The notes: generated by a model from the letters alone, not told the origin. DNA of 45,359 bases from JAZMZS01 sp045120955 (GCA_045120955.1 JBGVFH010000061.1:1-45359), one strand, 5' to 3'. Shown: positions 17,344 through 25,548, counted from the first letter of the stretch. A program made the numbers and translations.

Positions 17344-17991
17344 ATGATAAAAAACAGAGGAAGGTTTATCGTAATAGAGGGCGTTGACGGTGCCGGAAAG
17401 ACCACGCAGATACAGCGGTTGGCAGAGAGCCTGCGTGAGCAGGGCAAGGAGGTGTTCGTTACAAGCGAGCCTACCTGCAAGGCGGCAGAGCATTCTCCGA
17501 GCGCAGTCGGCGGCTTGATAGCGAGGGTGCTCAAGGGTGAGGTAGAAATGACGGCATCTGCCATGGCAGCGCTGTTTCTCTCTGACAGAATACTTCACAA
17601 TACTGACAAGGATATCGGCATACGCGCACAGCTTTCCCGAGGTGCATATGTGATATGCGATAGGTATTATTATTCTTCTTTTGCGTATCAAGGTTTGGAT
17701 ACCGACCTTGAATGGGTCATGAACGCAAATCTCGGATGTCCCGATATAGAGCGCCCCGATATATGTATTTTCCTCGACCTTTTGCCGCAGACGGCAAGTG
17801 AGCGCAGACAGGCACGGGGAGAAGAAGCGGAAATATTCGAGCGGCCCGAGGTAAAGACAAGCTCTGTCAGAGACAAGTTTTTGTCTGTATTTTCGCTTTT
17901 GCCCGAGGATAATATACGGTATGTCAATGCAGACGGAACTATTGACGAGGTAGCACAGCGGGTGCTTTGCGCCGTGTCTGACATCCTTTAA
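17344..17991 (+). CDS. tmk: Thymidylate kinase
   Basis: Tmk phosphorylates dTMP to dTDP. The 215 residues show the P-loop IEGVDGAGKTTQ (about 10-21), the TMP-site motif ICDRYYYSSFAYQG and the lid-like ERRQARGEEAEIFERPE. The start ATG has GGGGTGG 6 nt upstream, directly after a long hairpin. A terminator follows at 18.03 kb, so tmk may be expressed alone or by readthrough from cysS. Confidence 0.95.
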   Translation: MIKNRGRFIVIEGVDGAGKTTQIQRLAESLREQGKEVFVTSEPTCKAAEHSPSAVGGLIARVLKGEVEMTASAMAALFLSDRILHNTDKDIGIRAQLSRGAYVICDRYYYSSFAYQGLDTDLEWVMNANLGCPDIERPDICIFLDLLPQTASERRQARGEEAEIFERPEVKTSSVRDKFLSVFSLLPEDNIRYVNADGTIDEVAQRVLCAVSDIL

Positions 17992-18031
17992 AGACTGCTT
18001 TGCGCATACTGCTGAAAACAAATATAAAAAC

Positions 18032-18073
18032 AACAGTCTCGAACACATAAGCTGTGTGCTTGAGACTGTTTTT
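18032..18073 (+). terminator. Rho-independent terminator of tmk
   Basis: AACAGTCTC (18032-18040) pairs with GAGACTGTT (18062-18070), with an inner ACACA/TGTGT helix and a T-run ending at 18073. It lies about 40 bp beyond the tmk stop. Confidence 0.85.
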
Positions 18074-18080
18074 GTGTAAC

Positions 18081-18120
18081 GAAAAGGTAAGGGGAAAGCC
18101 GCTTTCATCGGCTTTCCCCT
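18081..18120 (-). terminator. Rho-independent terminator of the FKBP lipoprotein gene
   Basis: AGGGGAAAGCCG (18090-18101) pairs perfectly over 12 bp with 18109-18120 around a 7-nt loop. Read on the minus strand it is followed by TTACCTTTTC, a U-rich tail. It abuts the convergent tmk terminator. Confidence 0.8.
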
Positions 18121-18133
18121 AAAATATTACTTT

Positions 18134-19276
18134 TTATTTTGCTGTATCTTGTGTGCCGGTAATGATCTCGAACGCACGGTCAAAGAGTATACCTTCTTTT
18201 ACGCTGTCGATACCGCCGATGTATGCAAGATAATCCTCAAAGTTCGAAATTCCGAAATATGATGAGTAGAGGGAAAGACTCGGAGCGATATTTTCGTCAT
18301 ACTGTGTCTGAGCCTGTGCTTTCGCTTCGTCATTCGTTACGGAAACTCCCGTCGCCTTTGCCGCTGCGTAGAGTGCGAGCTTTTCCTTGATGATATCTTC
18401 AGCCTCGGGAATTACCACAGCCTCTTTGAATGCTGTGACGGATTCGTAGCCCTGTTCCTTTACGTATTCCTTGAGGTGCATCTCGTTTGCCGCTGCGACC
18501 GTGTGCTCGTAGTAATCGAGAAGTGTGTCTGTGTATTCATCAACAAGTCCATCGGGATAGGATGTGTATGTGGAGCTTTCGAGGACATATTTCCATGCTG
18601 CATTGATGAGCTTTGTCTTGTTTTCTGCCTCGTATCCCTCTTTGAGATCTTTCTTTACCTGCTCACGATAAGCATCCGCTGTCGATATATCTTTTCCGAA
18701 AATATTAGGGTTTTCGGTTACGAGAGTGTCGGTAAGCTCGGGAGCCTTGGTTCTCTCAATAGAGTCAATCGTGACTGTAAATACGACTGCCTTGCCCGCA
18801 AGATCGGGGTTTTTTTCGTAAGGATCGGGGAATGTAAGGTTGAGGTCCTTTGTCTCGCCTGCCTTCATGCCGACAAGACCTGCATCAAAGCCGTCGATAA
18901 AGGTGCTGTTTTCGAGAAGCACCTCGTGAGAGCTGTCTGTAGCGGAGCCGCCTTCAAACGCTTCGCCGTCAAGCTTTCCAACGTAGTCCATGACAACCGT
19001 ATCGCCGTCTTCGACCGTTGCGTTCTCGTCAAGGTCAACAGGCTCAGCGAGCTCTTCGAGCGCCTTGTCGATAGCCTCTTGTATATCCTCGTCCGTTACC
19101 TCTCCCTTGAGTGTAAGGCCGGAGGAGTAATCATGTGTTGTGAGATCTGAGGGGAGTGTAATATATGCGGAAAGATCCGACCCCGCAAAATCATAGCCGC
19201 TGTTGCCGCATCCGCTGAGTGCAGTCGTGCAGGCAAGCGCAAGTGTTGTGAAGATCACAAGTGCTTTCTTTTTCAT
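18134..19276 (-). CDS. FKBP-type prolyl isomerase lipoprotein with trigger-factor-like C-terminus
   Basis: The 380-residue protein has a lipoprotein signal (MKKKALVIFTTLALACTTAL) with lipobox LSGC and lipidated Cys23, so it should act outside the membrane. An FKBP-type domain spans about 88-175 (DTVVMDYVGKLDGEAFEGG, then FIDGFDAGLVGMKAGE). About 200 alpha-helical residues follow, resembling the substrate-cradling C-terminal domain of trigger factor. Cytosolic trigger factor has an N-terminal ribosome-binding domain, replaced here by the signal peptide and a short linker. A role as an exported folding helper, parallel to PrsA, is inferred. The ATG at 19276 is preferred because AAAGGA lies 8 nt upstream; the ATG three codons earlier overlaps that site. 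Confidence 0.88.
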   Translation of the reverse strand: MKKKALVIFTTLALACTTALSGCGNSGYDFAGSDLSAYITLPSDLTTHDYSSGLTLKGEVTDEDIQEAIDKALEELAEPVDLDENATVEDGDTVVMDYVGKLDGEAFEGGSATDSSHEVLLENSTFIDGFDAGLVGMKAGETKDLNLTFPDPYEKNPDLAGKAVVFTVTIDSIERTKAPELTDTLVTENPNIFGKDISTADAYREQVKKDLKEGYEAENKTKLINAAWKYVLESSTYTSYPDGLVDEYTDTLLDYYEHTVAAANEMHLKEYVKEQGYESVTAFKEAVVIPEAEDIIKEKLALYAAAKATGVSVTNDEAKAQAQTQYDENIAPSLSLYSSYFGISNFEDYLAYIGGIDSVKEGILFDRAFEIITGTQDTAK

Positions 19277-19526
19277 AGTAGACATCCTTTATTTAAAATA
19301 TTTTTCCTATACATTAAAAATGTAAACATATAGATACACCGTATATGTTAGCATAACAAGACAAAAAAAGCAAGAGATTTTGAGTAAAATTACATACTGT
19401 TCACATATTGAAGGACAAATCATGCCTTTTCTTTAAGTTTTAATAAAAATTTTCTAACCGTCATATTCCCGTCACATTCATTGTGTAAACTGTAGCTTGT
19501 AATATTATGAAAAGGGGTGCGATCCT

Positions 19527-20612
19527 TTGATAGAAGTAAAAAATCTAAAAAAAAGCTACGGCAGCTTCAAGGCGCTGCACGGTATCAGCTTTACGGTTGA
19601 AAAGGGCCATGTTTACGGCTTTCTCGGACCGAACGGTGCAGGAAAATCAACAACGATGAATATTATTACAGGCTGTCTTGCGGCAAGCGACGGTACTGTG
19701 ACCATCAACGGACACGATATTTTTGCAGATCCTATAGAGGCAAAACGCTGTATCGGATATCTTCCCGAGCTTCCCCCTCTTTATCTTGATATGAAGGTGA
19801 CTGAATATCTTGATTTTGTAGGAAGAGCAAAGGGGCTGCGCGGCTCAGAGCTTTACTCTCAGATCGACGAAGTAATTGATCTGGCGGGACTGAGCAACGT
19901 GTATGACAGACTTATAAAGAATCTTTCAAAAGGCTACCGTCAGCGTGTCGGTATAGCTCAGGCAATGCTCGGCAATCCCGAGGTAATTATCCTCGATGAG
20001 CCGACAGTCGGTCTTGACCCTATACAGATAATCGAGATAAGAGAGCTTATAAAATCTCTGGCACAGACTCATACCGTCATACTTTCGAGCCATATCCTTC
20101 AGGAGATAAGCGCCGTGTGCGACCGCATTATGATAATAGCAGGCGGCAGACTCGTTGCAAACGATACCATAGACGGACTGATGAAAAAGTATTCAGCCAC
20201 GGCTTCTCTTGAGGTGCTTTGCAGAACTACGAAGGAAAAGGCAAGCGCTGTCTTTGCGGCGGTCAACGGTGCTTTTGACATAAGCGTAAGCGATACGGAG
20301 GAGAGAGGCGTGTGCCGTGTTATGCTTTCCTATAAAAAGGACAACGACATTCGTGACGCAGTATGGAAGGCACTTGTTAAGGCGGACATTGCGGTGCTCG
20401 GAATTATCCCGAGAATAATGACACTCGAGGATATATTCATTTCGCTTACAAGTGACGGTGAGGTCGGTGCGGATGTAAATTCGGACCGGACTTTGGGCTT
20501 GACAGCTGACGGCGAGAGCGGGGGCAAGCATAACGAGCTTGGCAAAGACGCAGACGATGACGATAACGATGACGATAACGACGGCGAAGACTACAAACCG
20601 CTGTTCAGCTGA
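19527..20612 (+). CDS. ABC transporter ATP-binding protein (GldA-like)
   Basis: The 361-residue ATPase has Walker A GPNGAGKST, a Q-loop region near YLPELPPLYLDMKVTEYL, signature LSKGYRQRVG, Walker B VIILDEPTVGLDP and the H-loop SSHIL. The start is a TTG at 19527 with AAGGGGTG upstream. The C-terminal extension of about 45 residues ends in an unusually acidic Asp/Asn run (about 343-356). Together with the next three genes it forms an ABC-2 system of the Gld/NosY type, an ATPase followed by a permease and a GldG-like subunit. The transported substrate is unknown; in Bacteroidetes the related GldA-F-G complex supports gliding, but there is no gliding machinery here, so an envelope-export role is more likely. 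Confidence 0.92.
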   Translation: MIEVKNLKKSYGSFKALHGISFTVEKGHVYGFLGPNGAGKSTTMNIITGCLAASDGTVTINGHDIFADPIEAKRCIGYLPELPPLYLDMKVTEYLDFVGRAKGLRGSELYSQIDEVIDLAGLSNVYDRLIKNLSKGYRQRVGIAQAMLGNPEVIILDEPTVGLDPIQIIEIRELIKSLAQTHTVILSSHILQEISAVCDRIMIIAGGRLVANDTIDGLMKKYSATASLEVLCRTTKEKASAVFAAVNGAFDISVSDTEERGVCRVMLSYKKDNDIRDAVWKALVKADIAVLGIIPRIMTLEDIFISLTSDGEVGADVNSDRTLGLTADGESGGKHNELGKDADDDDNDDDNDGEDYKPLFS

Positions 20613-20626
20613 AAAGGAGGTAGAGT

Positions 20627-21490
20627 ATGAGCAGTATATACAGAAAAGAACTCCGTTCGTATTTTACTAATATGCACGGCTATATATTCGGAGCATTTTT
20701 GCTTCTTATTTGCGGCATTTTCTTTTATGCGGTAAACCTCAAGGGACAGTATCCGAATTTTGAGTATTCACTTGAGACAACGAGCTTTATTTTTCTTCTT
20801 ATCGTCCCTATCGTTACGATGAAATGTATCGCTGAGGAAAAGCACCAGAAGACAGATCAGCTTCTGTACTCGCTTCCGATAAGCACCACGCAGGTCGTAC
20901 TCGGCAAGTTTTTTGCGCTTTACACCGTGTTTCTTATCCCTCTTGCGATAATGACCGTTTACCCGACGATACTCAGCCTTTTCGGAGGGGTAAACTTCAA
21001 GGCAACATACAGCTGTATTTTCGGCTTTTTGCTGCTTGGCGGAGCGCTTTTGTCGATAGGTCTGTTTATTTCCTCTCTGACAGAGAGCCAGGTCATTGCG
21101 GCGGTCATCAGCTTCGGCACGGTGCTGCTCCTTTACCTTATGAGCAGTCTCACTTCGCTCATGCCCGATACGGCGTTTGCGAGCGTCATCGCTTTCAGCG
21201 TTGTTTGTGTGATCTTTGCTCTATGCGTGTACGCTCTTTCAAAGGACTGGTGGATATCGGGGTGCTTTGGGCTTGCGGCGGAGATAGCAGTTATTGCCTT
21301 TTATGTGTACGATAAGGAAGTGTTTGCCGGACTATTCCCGAAAGTCATAGGAAAGCTCTCCGTATACGACATATACTACAGCTTTTCGGTAGGCATTTTT
21401 GATCTTACAGCTGTTGTGTATTTTGTGAGCATTATGGCGGTATGTCTGTTTTTGACCGTCCAGTCTCTCGAACGCAAGAGATATAACTGA
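20627..21490 (+). CDS. ABC-2 type permease (GldF-like)
   Basis: This 287-residue membrane protein has six hydrophobic segments, starting with MSSIYRKELRSYFTNMHGYI. That N-terminus, a cytoplasmic basic lead into the first helix, is typical of ABC-2 permeases of the GldF/NosY group. A conserved-looking EEKHQKTDQLLYSLP lies between helices 2 and 3, the expected ATPase-coupling loop. AAGGAGG lies 7 nt upstream of the ATG, 14 bp after the ATPase gene. Confidence 0.9.
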   Translation: MSSIYRKELRSYFTNMHGYIFGAFLLLICGIFFYAVNLKGQYPNFEYSLETTSFIFLLIVPIVTMKCIAEEKHQKTDQLLYSLPISTTQVVLGKFFALYTVFLIPLAIMTVYPTILSLFGGVNFKATYSCIFGFLLLGGALLSIGLFISSLTESQVIAAVISFGTVLLLYLMSSLTSLMPDTAFASVIAFSVVCVIFALCVYALSKDWWISGCFGLAAEIAVIAFYVYDKEVFAGLFPKVIGKLSVYDIYYSFSVGIFDLTAVVYFVSIMAVCLFLTVQSLERKRYN

Positions 21491-21504
21491 GGAGGTACGG
21501 ACAG

Positions 21505-22998
21505 ATGAAAAAACAGATGAAAACAGGCGCAAAGGCAGGAGCGTACAGCGCTGTCTTGACAGTTATCGTAGTTGCGGCAGCCGTAGTAATAAATCTTATC
21601 GTAGGTGCATTGCCCTCTAAATATACAAAGCTTGACACAAGCGCAAACTCAATATTTACCTTTGATGAAAAGACCGAGGCGTTCGTAGCGGCTCTCGAAA
21701 ATGATGTTACGGTTTATCATATTTGCCAGAGCGGCAATGAGGATACAAACCTCGTCGAGATACTCGACCGCTACAGTGATATGAACTCACATATCACGGT
21801 AGAAACGGTAGACCCTGTAAAAAATCCAACGTTTGTCAGCAAATATACCGAGGACAGCCTCAGTAACAACAGCCTTATCGTAGAGAGTGCGGCACGCTCA
21901 AAGGTGGTGCCGTATTCGGAAATATACTATATCTACTGCGCCGACCTCGGCGGAAAGGTAGACTATTCGACCTTTGAATATTACTATCAGATGTATTATC
22001 AGTATTACGGAACAGCTCTTGATTTTTCCGAGGTGTTTGCGGGTGAGAATGCTGTAGTCAGCGGCATCGACTATGTTACCACCGATAATATACCGAAGCT
22101 GTATACTCTTTCGGGTCACAACGAATATGCGCTCAACAGCACGATAACCGATTGGCTCGAAACACAGAATTATCAGATAGAGACGCTTGAGCTTTCCGAG
22201 TCAAGCATCGGTCTTGACGGCAGCACGAGCGAGACTGTCGGTGATATTCCCGATGATGCCGAGGCGGTCCTTATCACGGGACTCGAAGAGGATATAACAG
22301 AGGGCGAGCTTGCAGCGCTCACAGAGTATGTTGCGGGCGGCGGAGATCTTATCGTAATGACCGACTATATGTCAGCTGAGCTTGAAAATATGCGCAAGCT
22401 TGCCGCCGTATACGGTATAGATGCGTCGAGCAGTCTTCTTCTCGAGGGAGATGTATCATCGTACTCTCAGGTCCCTTATGTAGTAATTGCAAAAACTGCA
22501 AACCACGAAATAGTATCGGGTATATCCGATGTTATCATGCCGCTCTCACACGGCTTGAAGATAGCCGAGACTATGCCCGAGGGCATGACGGCTACTGAGC
22601 TTCTCAGCACGAGTGATGCCGCATACGCAAAGCCGCTCGGCTTTAACCCTTCGGCAAAGGATACGGTTCTCGATAAGGTGGACGGAGACATTGAAGGGCC
22701 GTTTTCTCTCGGAGTGTTGGTGGAATGTGAAAATGCAGGAAGCGTCGTTTGGCTCTCCTCCGATTATTATATGGTAAATACAGGCACCGGCGGTGCGAGC
22801 AGCGTATATACCTCCGCTATCAGCTATCTGTGCCAAAAGACGGAGACTATATCGGTGCATACGATAGAGCTGGGCACCTCAGTTCTTAATGTCAGCGAGG
22901 GAAGTGCTCTTATGTGGGGTATAATAGCTATCGGAATTATCCCTCTTGCATTTATAGGTATCGGCTTTGTAGTATGGCTGCGCAGAAGATCGAAATAA
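21505..22998 (+). CDS. GldG-family auxiliary component of ABC exporter
   Basis: The 497-residue protein has an N-terminal membrane helix (about 15-35), a large extracytoplasmic domain and a C-terminal helix (about 470-490) followed by RRRSK. The extracytoplasmic part has features of the GldG/ABC-type uncharacterised domain: KLDTSANSIFTFDEKTEAFV, LVEILDRYSDMNSHITVETV, LYTLSGHNEYALNSTI and the strand-loop LAALTEYVAGGGDLIVMTDY. Such proteins sit beside the permease and probably handle an extracellular or membrane-embedded substrate. The tyrosine-rich stretch YYQMYYQYYG is notable. It follows the permease gene by 14 bp with a GGAGG site. Confidence 0.88.
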   Translation: MKKQMKTGAKAGAYSAVLTVIVVAAAVVINLIVGALPSKYTKLDTSANSIFTFDEKTEAFVAALENDVTVYHICQSGNEDTNLVEILDRYSDMNSHITVETVDPVKNPTFVSKYTEDSLSNNSLIVESAARSKVVPYSEIYYIYCADLGGKVDYSTFEYYYQMYYQYYGTALDFSEVFAGENAVVSGIDYVTTDNIPKLYTLSGHNEYALNSTITDWLETQNYQIETLELSESSIGLDGSTSETVGDIPDDAEAVLITGLEEDITEGELAALTEYVAGGGDLIVMTDYMSAELENMRKLAAVYGIDASSSLLLEGDVSSYSQVPYVVIAKTANHEIVSGISDVIMPLSHGLKIAETMPEGMTATELLSTSDAAYAKPLGFNPSAKDTVLDKVDGDIEGPFSLGVLVECENAGSVVWLSSDYYMVNTGTGGASSVYTSAISYLCQKTETISVHTIELGTSVLNVSEGSALMWGIIAIGIIPLAFIGIGFVVWLRRRSK

Positions 22999-23016
22999 AA
23001 CATACGGAGGCGGCTT

Positions 23017-24198
23017 TTGAAAACTAAGAAATTAGGTATTGTAATTATGGCGGTACTGCTCATAGCCCTCATTGCGGTCTATGTGTCGGTAAACGGCAAG
23101 TGGTCGGACGACGATCTGTCGACCGATACAGGCACGGGTACGAGCAGCTACACGGTAGCCGAGACGGATGTTGAGTCTATTTGCGGCATATCTTTTACAA
23201 ACGAAGATTTTGAATATTCTTTCACTCTTTCCGACGGCGTCTGGAGATATGATACAGACGACAAGTTCCCAGTTGACGGAGCTGTGCTTGATGAAATGGC
23301 ATCGGCACTCTCATCCGTTACGGCGAGCAGAGTGCTCGAGGGAGAGAATACCGAAAGCGCCGAGTTCGGACTTGACACTCCTACTCACGTCATAAAGGTA
23401 AAATGCGCAGACGGTGGCGAGCTTGAGTACAGCATAGGCGACTATAACAAGCACAGCGACAGCTATTACATGAGCGCAAAAGGACAGAACAAGGTGTTCA
23501 TGGTGGACGGTGACTTTGAGTCTCTGTTTGCCTGCGAGCTGTACGATATGCTGTTGCTTGAGGAGATGGAAAGCATAAGCGAGAATACCGTAACAAAGAT
23601 CACGGCAACTGCAAGCAACGGCACGATAACTCTTGAGGTGACTGAAAAGCAGAAAGAGGATATTGTAGGTCCTACAGCAGAAGACGCAAGCGGCTCCTCG
23701 TCCGAGGATACGGAGTCTGATACGGTATATATCCATACAAACGCTCAGGGCGGAAGTGCAGAGCTTGACGCTGAGGATGCGCTTGATATCATCGGCGCAC
23801 TTTGCTCGGTATCTCTTGATAAGTGCCGTGACTATTACGCAGAGGCGGATGAGCTTACCGCTTACGGTCTTGATGAGTCGGGCAGAACCAAAATAACGAT
23901 ATATTATACCGTTGAGCTTTCCGCATCTACCGCAAGCACTACGAGTACATCGGGTACGACCTTGGTAGAAAAAGAGTGCAGCTTTTATATAGGAAGAGTC
24001 ACCGAGGCGGCACCTGAGTCCGAGGAGGAGAGCTCCGAGGATACTGCGGTGCAGACATCGGGCGGTACATCGACCGACGGAGAGAATGCAGAGGGTGAGA
24101 GAACAGATAAAACGGTAGAAAAAACCTACCTTGTTCTTGAAAGTTCAAGCATGATCTTTGATGTAGATATAAGCGGCGCAGACCTGTTCTTTGAGTGA
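23017..24198 (+). CDS. DUF4340 domain-containing membrane-anchored protein
   Basis: The 393-residue protein starts at a TTG with CGGAGG upstream. It has one N-terminal anchor (about 6-27), then an extracytoplasmic region matching DUF4340 style: FTLSDGVWRYDTDDKFPVDG, LGLDTPTH-like EFGLDTPTHVIKV and YSIGDYNKHSDSYYM. The low-complexity Ser/Glu/Asp/Thr stretches (about 225-240 and 330-365) look like flexible linkers. DUF4340 proteins commonly close gldG-type ABC operons, including in Clostridia, so it is probably the fourth subunit. Function is unknown. Confidence 0.85.
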   Translation: MKTKKLGIVIMAVLLIALIAVYVSVNGKWSDDDLSTDTGTGTSSYTVAETDVESICGISFTNEDFEYSFTLSDGVWRYDTDDKFPVDGAVLDEMASALSSVTASRVLEGENTESAEFGLDTPTHVIKVKCADGGELEYSIGDYNKHSDSYYMSAKGQNKVFMVDGDFESLFACELYDMLLLEEMESISENTVTKITATASNGTITLEVTEKQKEDIVGPTAEDASGSSSEDTESDTVYIHTNAQGGSAELDAEDALDIIGALCSVSLDKCRDYYAEADELTAYGLDESGRTKITIYYTVELSASTASTTSTSGTTLVEKECSFYIGRVTEAAPESEEESSEDTAVQTSGGTSTDGENAEGERTDKTVEKTYLVLESSSMIFDVDISGADLFFE

Positions 24199-24251
24199 GA
24201 ATTGAACATCAGGGTGCGATCGGTTCCTTTGTTAAAAATCCATAAAACACC

Positions 24252-24284
24252 AAACCTGCCGAGTAAGATCCGGCAGGTTTTTTT
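24252..24284 (+). terminator. Rho-independent terminator of the ABC exporter operon
   Basis: AAACCTGCCG (24252-24261) pairs perfectly with CGGCAGGTTT (24271-24280), followed by a run of seven T from 24278. It lies about 55 bp after the DUF4340 stop and isolates the operon from the RNA gene that follows. Confidence 0.92.
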
Positions 24285-24424
24285 GTGTAATGCAGACAAT
24301 CTCGTTAGTTTTTAAACAAAGTTGAAATATGAAAATACTCTCGTTTTTTGGGCAATGTTTACACTTTGAGGCGAGAAATTCGAATTTGCTTATAAAAAAT
24401 ATACAACTTTTTTTAAAAAACCTA

Positions 24425-24453
24425 TTGACAAATGCCATGACCTATGCTACAAT
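24425..24453 (+). promoter_or_regulatory. Consensus promoter of the noncoding RNA
   Basis: A perfect -35 TTGACA (24425-24430) and near-perfect -10 TACAAT (24448-24453) are separated by 17 nt, predicting a start near 24460. It is among the strongest promoters in the window and has no protein gene immediately downstream. The bases 24285-24424 before it are AT-rich and show nothing else. Confidence 0.88.
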
Positions 24454-24459
24454 GTAGAC

Positions 24460-25152
24460 ACAGAGAAGAGAACAAACAAACACGAGAGAAAACGAAAGGG
24501 TGATACCAAAGATTTAAGAGATGCGAAGTGCGGAAGGCACAAGGCGAGACGGTCCGCATTATCCGGTAAGAGAGTTTCGCAAAATACATACGGCGAGACG
24601 CCGAGGCAGCTTTCGCAGTTGCTTGAAAGGTAGGTGCAAGATAAGTTGATTTTCAGAAATGTATTGCATCGTATAGGTGACAAAGAATAAAGCGGAAGGG
24701 TGGGTCCAATGAACAGCGTTGTATCCGAACAAGTCGGAGAAATAGGTTTCAAAATCTAAACGGAGGTATGGTCCGATGGGCAAGTGATCGAGTGTTGAGA
24801 TAACACATAGATAGATACTCATCAAAAATAATAACACATCAAAGAGACAGAGACACATATTAGCCTATAATAGGTACATAAAAGAGAGATAATCAGGTGT
24901 CAGAAGCTATGGAAATTGGTGTGTGAGATCAAGGCTTAACTTCAAGTAAAATTGAATTTTATATAGAGTGAAACCAATGAACAGATAATAAAAAGATTGT
25001 TTCTCATAAGTTATTGGCCTTTCGTAACGAAGAGGATAAAAACAGTCAAAAACACAAACAAAAAATAAAAATAAATAAAGAAGAGTAAAATTTAATATGG
25101 AAGAGTTTTAGGACGGAACGGTGTTGAAAGTAATGCCGTTCCGTCGTTTTTT
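24460..25152 (+). ncRNA. Candidate large structured noncoding RNA, about 690 nt (family unassigned; ROOL-like is one possibility)
   Basis: Between a consensus promoter and a strong terminator there is no plausible protein gene, but many local helices. Seen directly: 24522-24526/24577-24581 enclosing 24527-24534/24553-24560; CGGCG/CGCCG with a 3-nt loop (24591-24603); 24604-24611/24617-24624; 24633-24639/24664-24670; TCCGA/TCGGA (24724-24738); 24774-24777/24787-24790; GTGTT/AACAC (24792-24806); 24974-24980/25011-25017; and a bulged hairpin at 25018-25035. The sequence is purine-rich with an unpaired A-rich stretch (about 25036-25110) before the terminator. The 11-mer CCAATGAACAG occurs twice (24706, 24974). 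No RNase P, tmRNA or SRP signatures were found. Size, solitary position and host group fit the ROOL class of large ornate RNAs, but I cannot confirm that from memory of its consensus. Confidence 0.75.
25112..25152 (+). terminator. Terminator of the noncoding RNA
   Basis: GACGGAACGG (25112-25121) and CCGTTCCGTC (25136-25145) form a perfect 10-bp stem with a 14-nt loop, followed by GTTTTTT. It defines the 3' end of the RNA near 25152. Confidence 0.92.
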
Positions 25153-25253
25153 GTCGCACAGTAAATTCCACTAATTATCGTTTTGCACAGCTTCTGTAAT
25201 AGAAAAAGCAACGGTAGGCGAGAGGAGGGGGCGGGAAGTGCCTGCCTTTTTGT
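25153..25253 (+). repeat. Dispersed intergenic element, copy A
   Basis: This stretch is related to intergenic segments at 31456-31565 and 38898-38974. It opens with GTCGCACAGTAAATTCCA, similar to the openings of the other two copies. Its second half (about 25190-25253) aligns with copy B over some 60 bases, through GTAATAGAAAAA and GGTAGGCGAGAGGA. It ends with a GC-rich stem (GGCGGG pairing CCTGCC with one G-U) and a T-run, so it can act as a terminator. No ORF or transposase is present. Confidence 0.6.
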
Positions 25254-25262
25254 TACTCTTTT

Positions 25263-25375
25263 CGTCCGAGGGTTCTGTACTTGAAAACATAACTGACAGC
25301 ATGCCCGTCCGAGGGGGTGTATTTGAGCGCTGAACTGACAGCATGCCCCGTCTGAGAGGGGTTGTATTTCGGCAT
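25263..25375 (+). repeat. Tandem repeat, 43-bp period, two full copies and one partial
   Basis: Units start with CGTCCGAGGG at 25263 and 25306 and CGTCTGAGAG at 25349, exactly 43 bp apart. Copies 1 and 2 share CTGACAGCATGCC near their ends and diverge in the middle (TACTTGAAAACAT versus TATTTGAGCGCTG). Copy 3 fades out after about 27 bp. The stretch 25376-25519 that follows is AT-rich and holds only an A/T-rich inverted repeat (about 25430-25452). Confidence 0.8.
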
Positions 25376-25519
25376 AAAAAATCTTAGAATTTGCTTTTGT
25401 TTTACTATCGTTTCATTAGTAGTGTTTGCTACACAAAAATTTTTTTGTGCAAATAGACTGTATTTCCCCGTTTGTTTTGAATAAAAGCCGTGAATAAAGT
25501 GGAAAATAATGTCGAATAA

Positions 25520-25548
25520 TTGAATATTTTGTCACATTTTGTTATAAT
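25520..25548 (+). promoter_or_regulatory. Promoter of the large surface-protein gene
   Basis: TTGAAT (25520-25525) and TATAAT (25543-25548) are 17 nt apart. The predicted start near 25555 leaves a leader of about 130 nt before the GTG at 25684. Confidence 0.75.

Noticed and set aside
24447..24858. Minus-strand ORFs of about 100 codons over the noncoding RNA, and a tiny ATG frame after GGAGG at 24762
   Set aside because: The minus frames oppose a strong plus-strand promoter and terminator and look compositionally unlike proteins. The ATG at 24776 gives only three codons, and the one at 24768 gives 11 with no room for a ribosome site.
24460..25152. RNase P RNA, tmRNA, SRP RNA or group II intron
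   Set aside because: The conserved motifs I know for these RNAs were not found, and there is no domain V or reverse transcriptase.
25263..25375. CRISPR array
   Set aside because: Units are contiguous 43-bp tandem copies with no conserved-repeat/unique-spacer alternation, and there are no cas genes.
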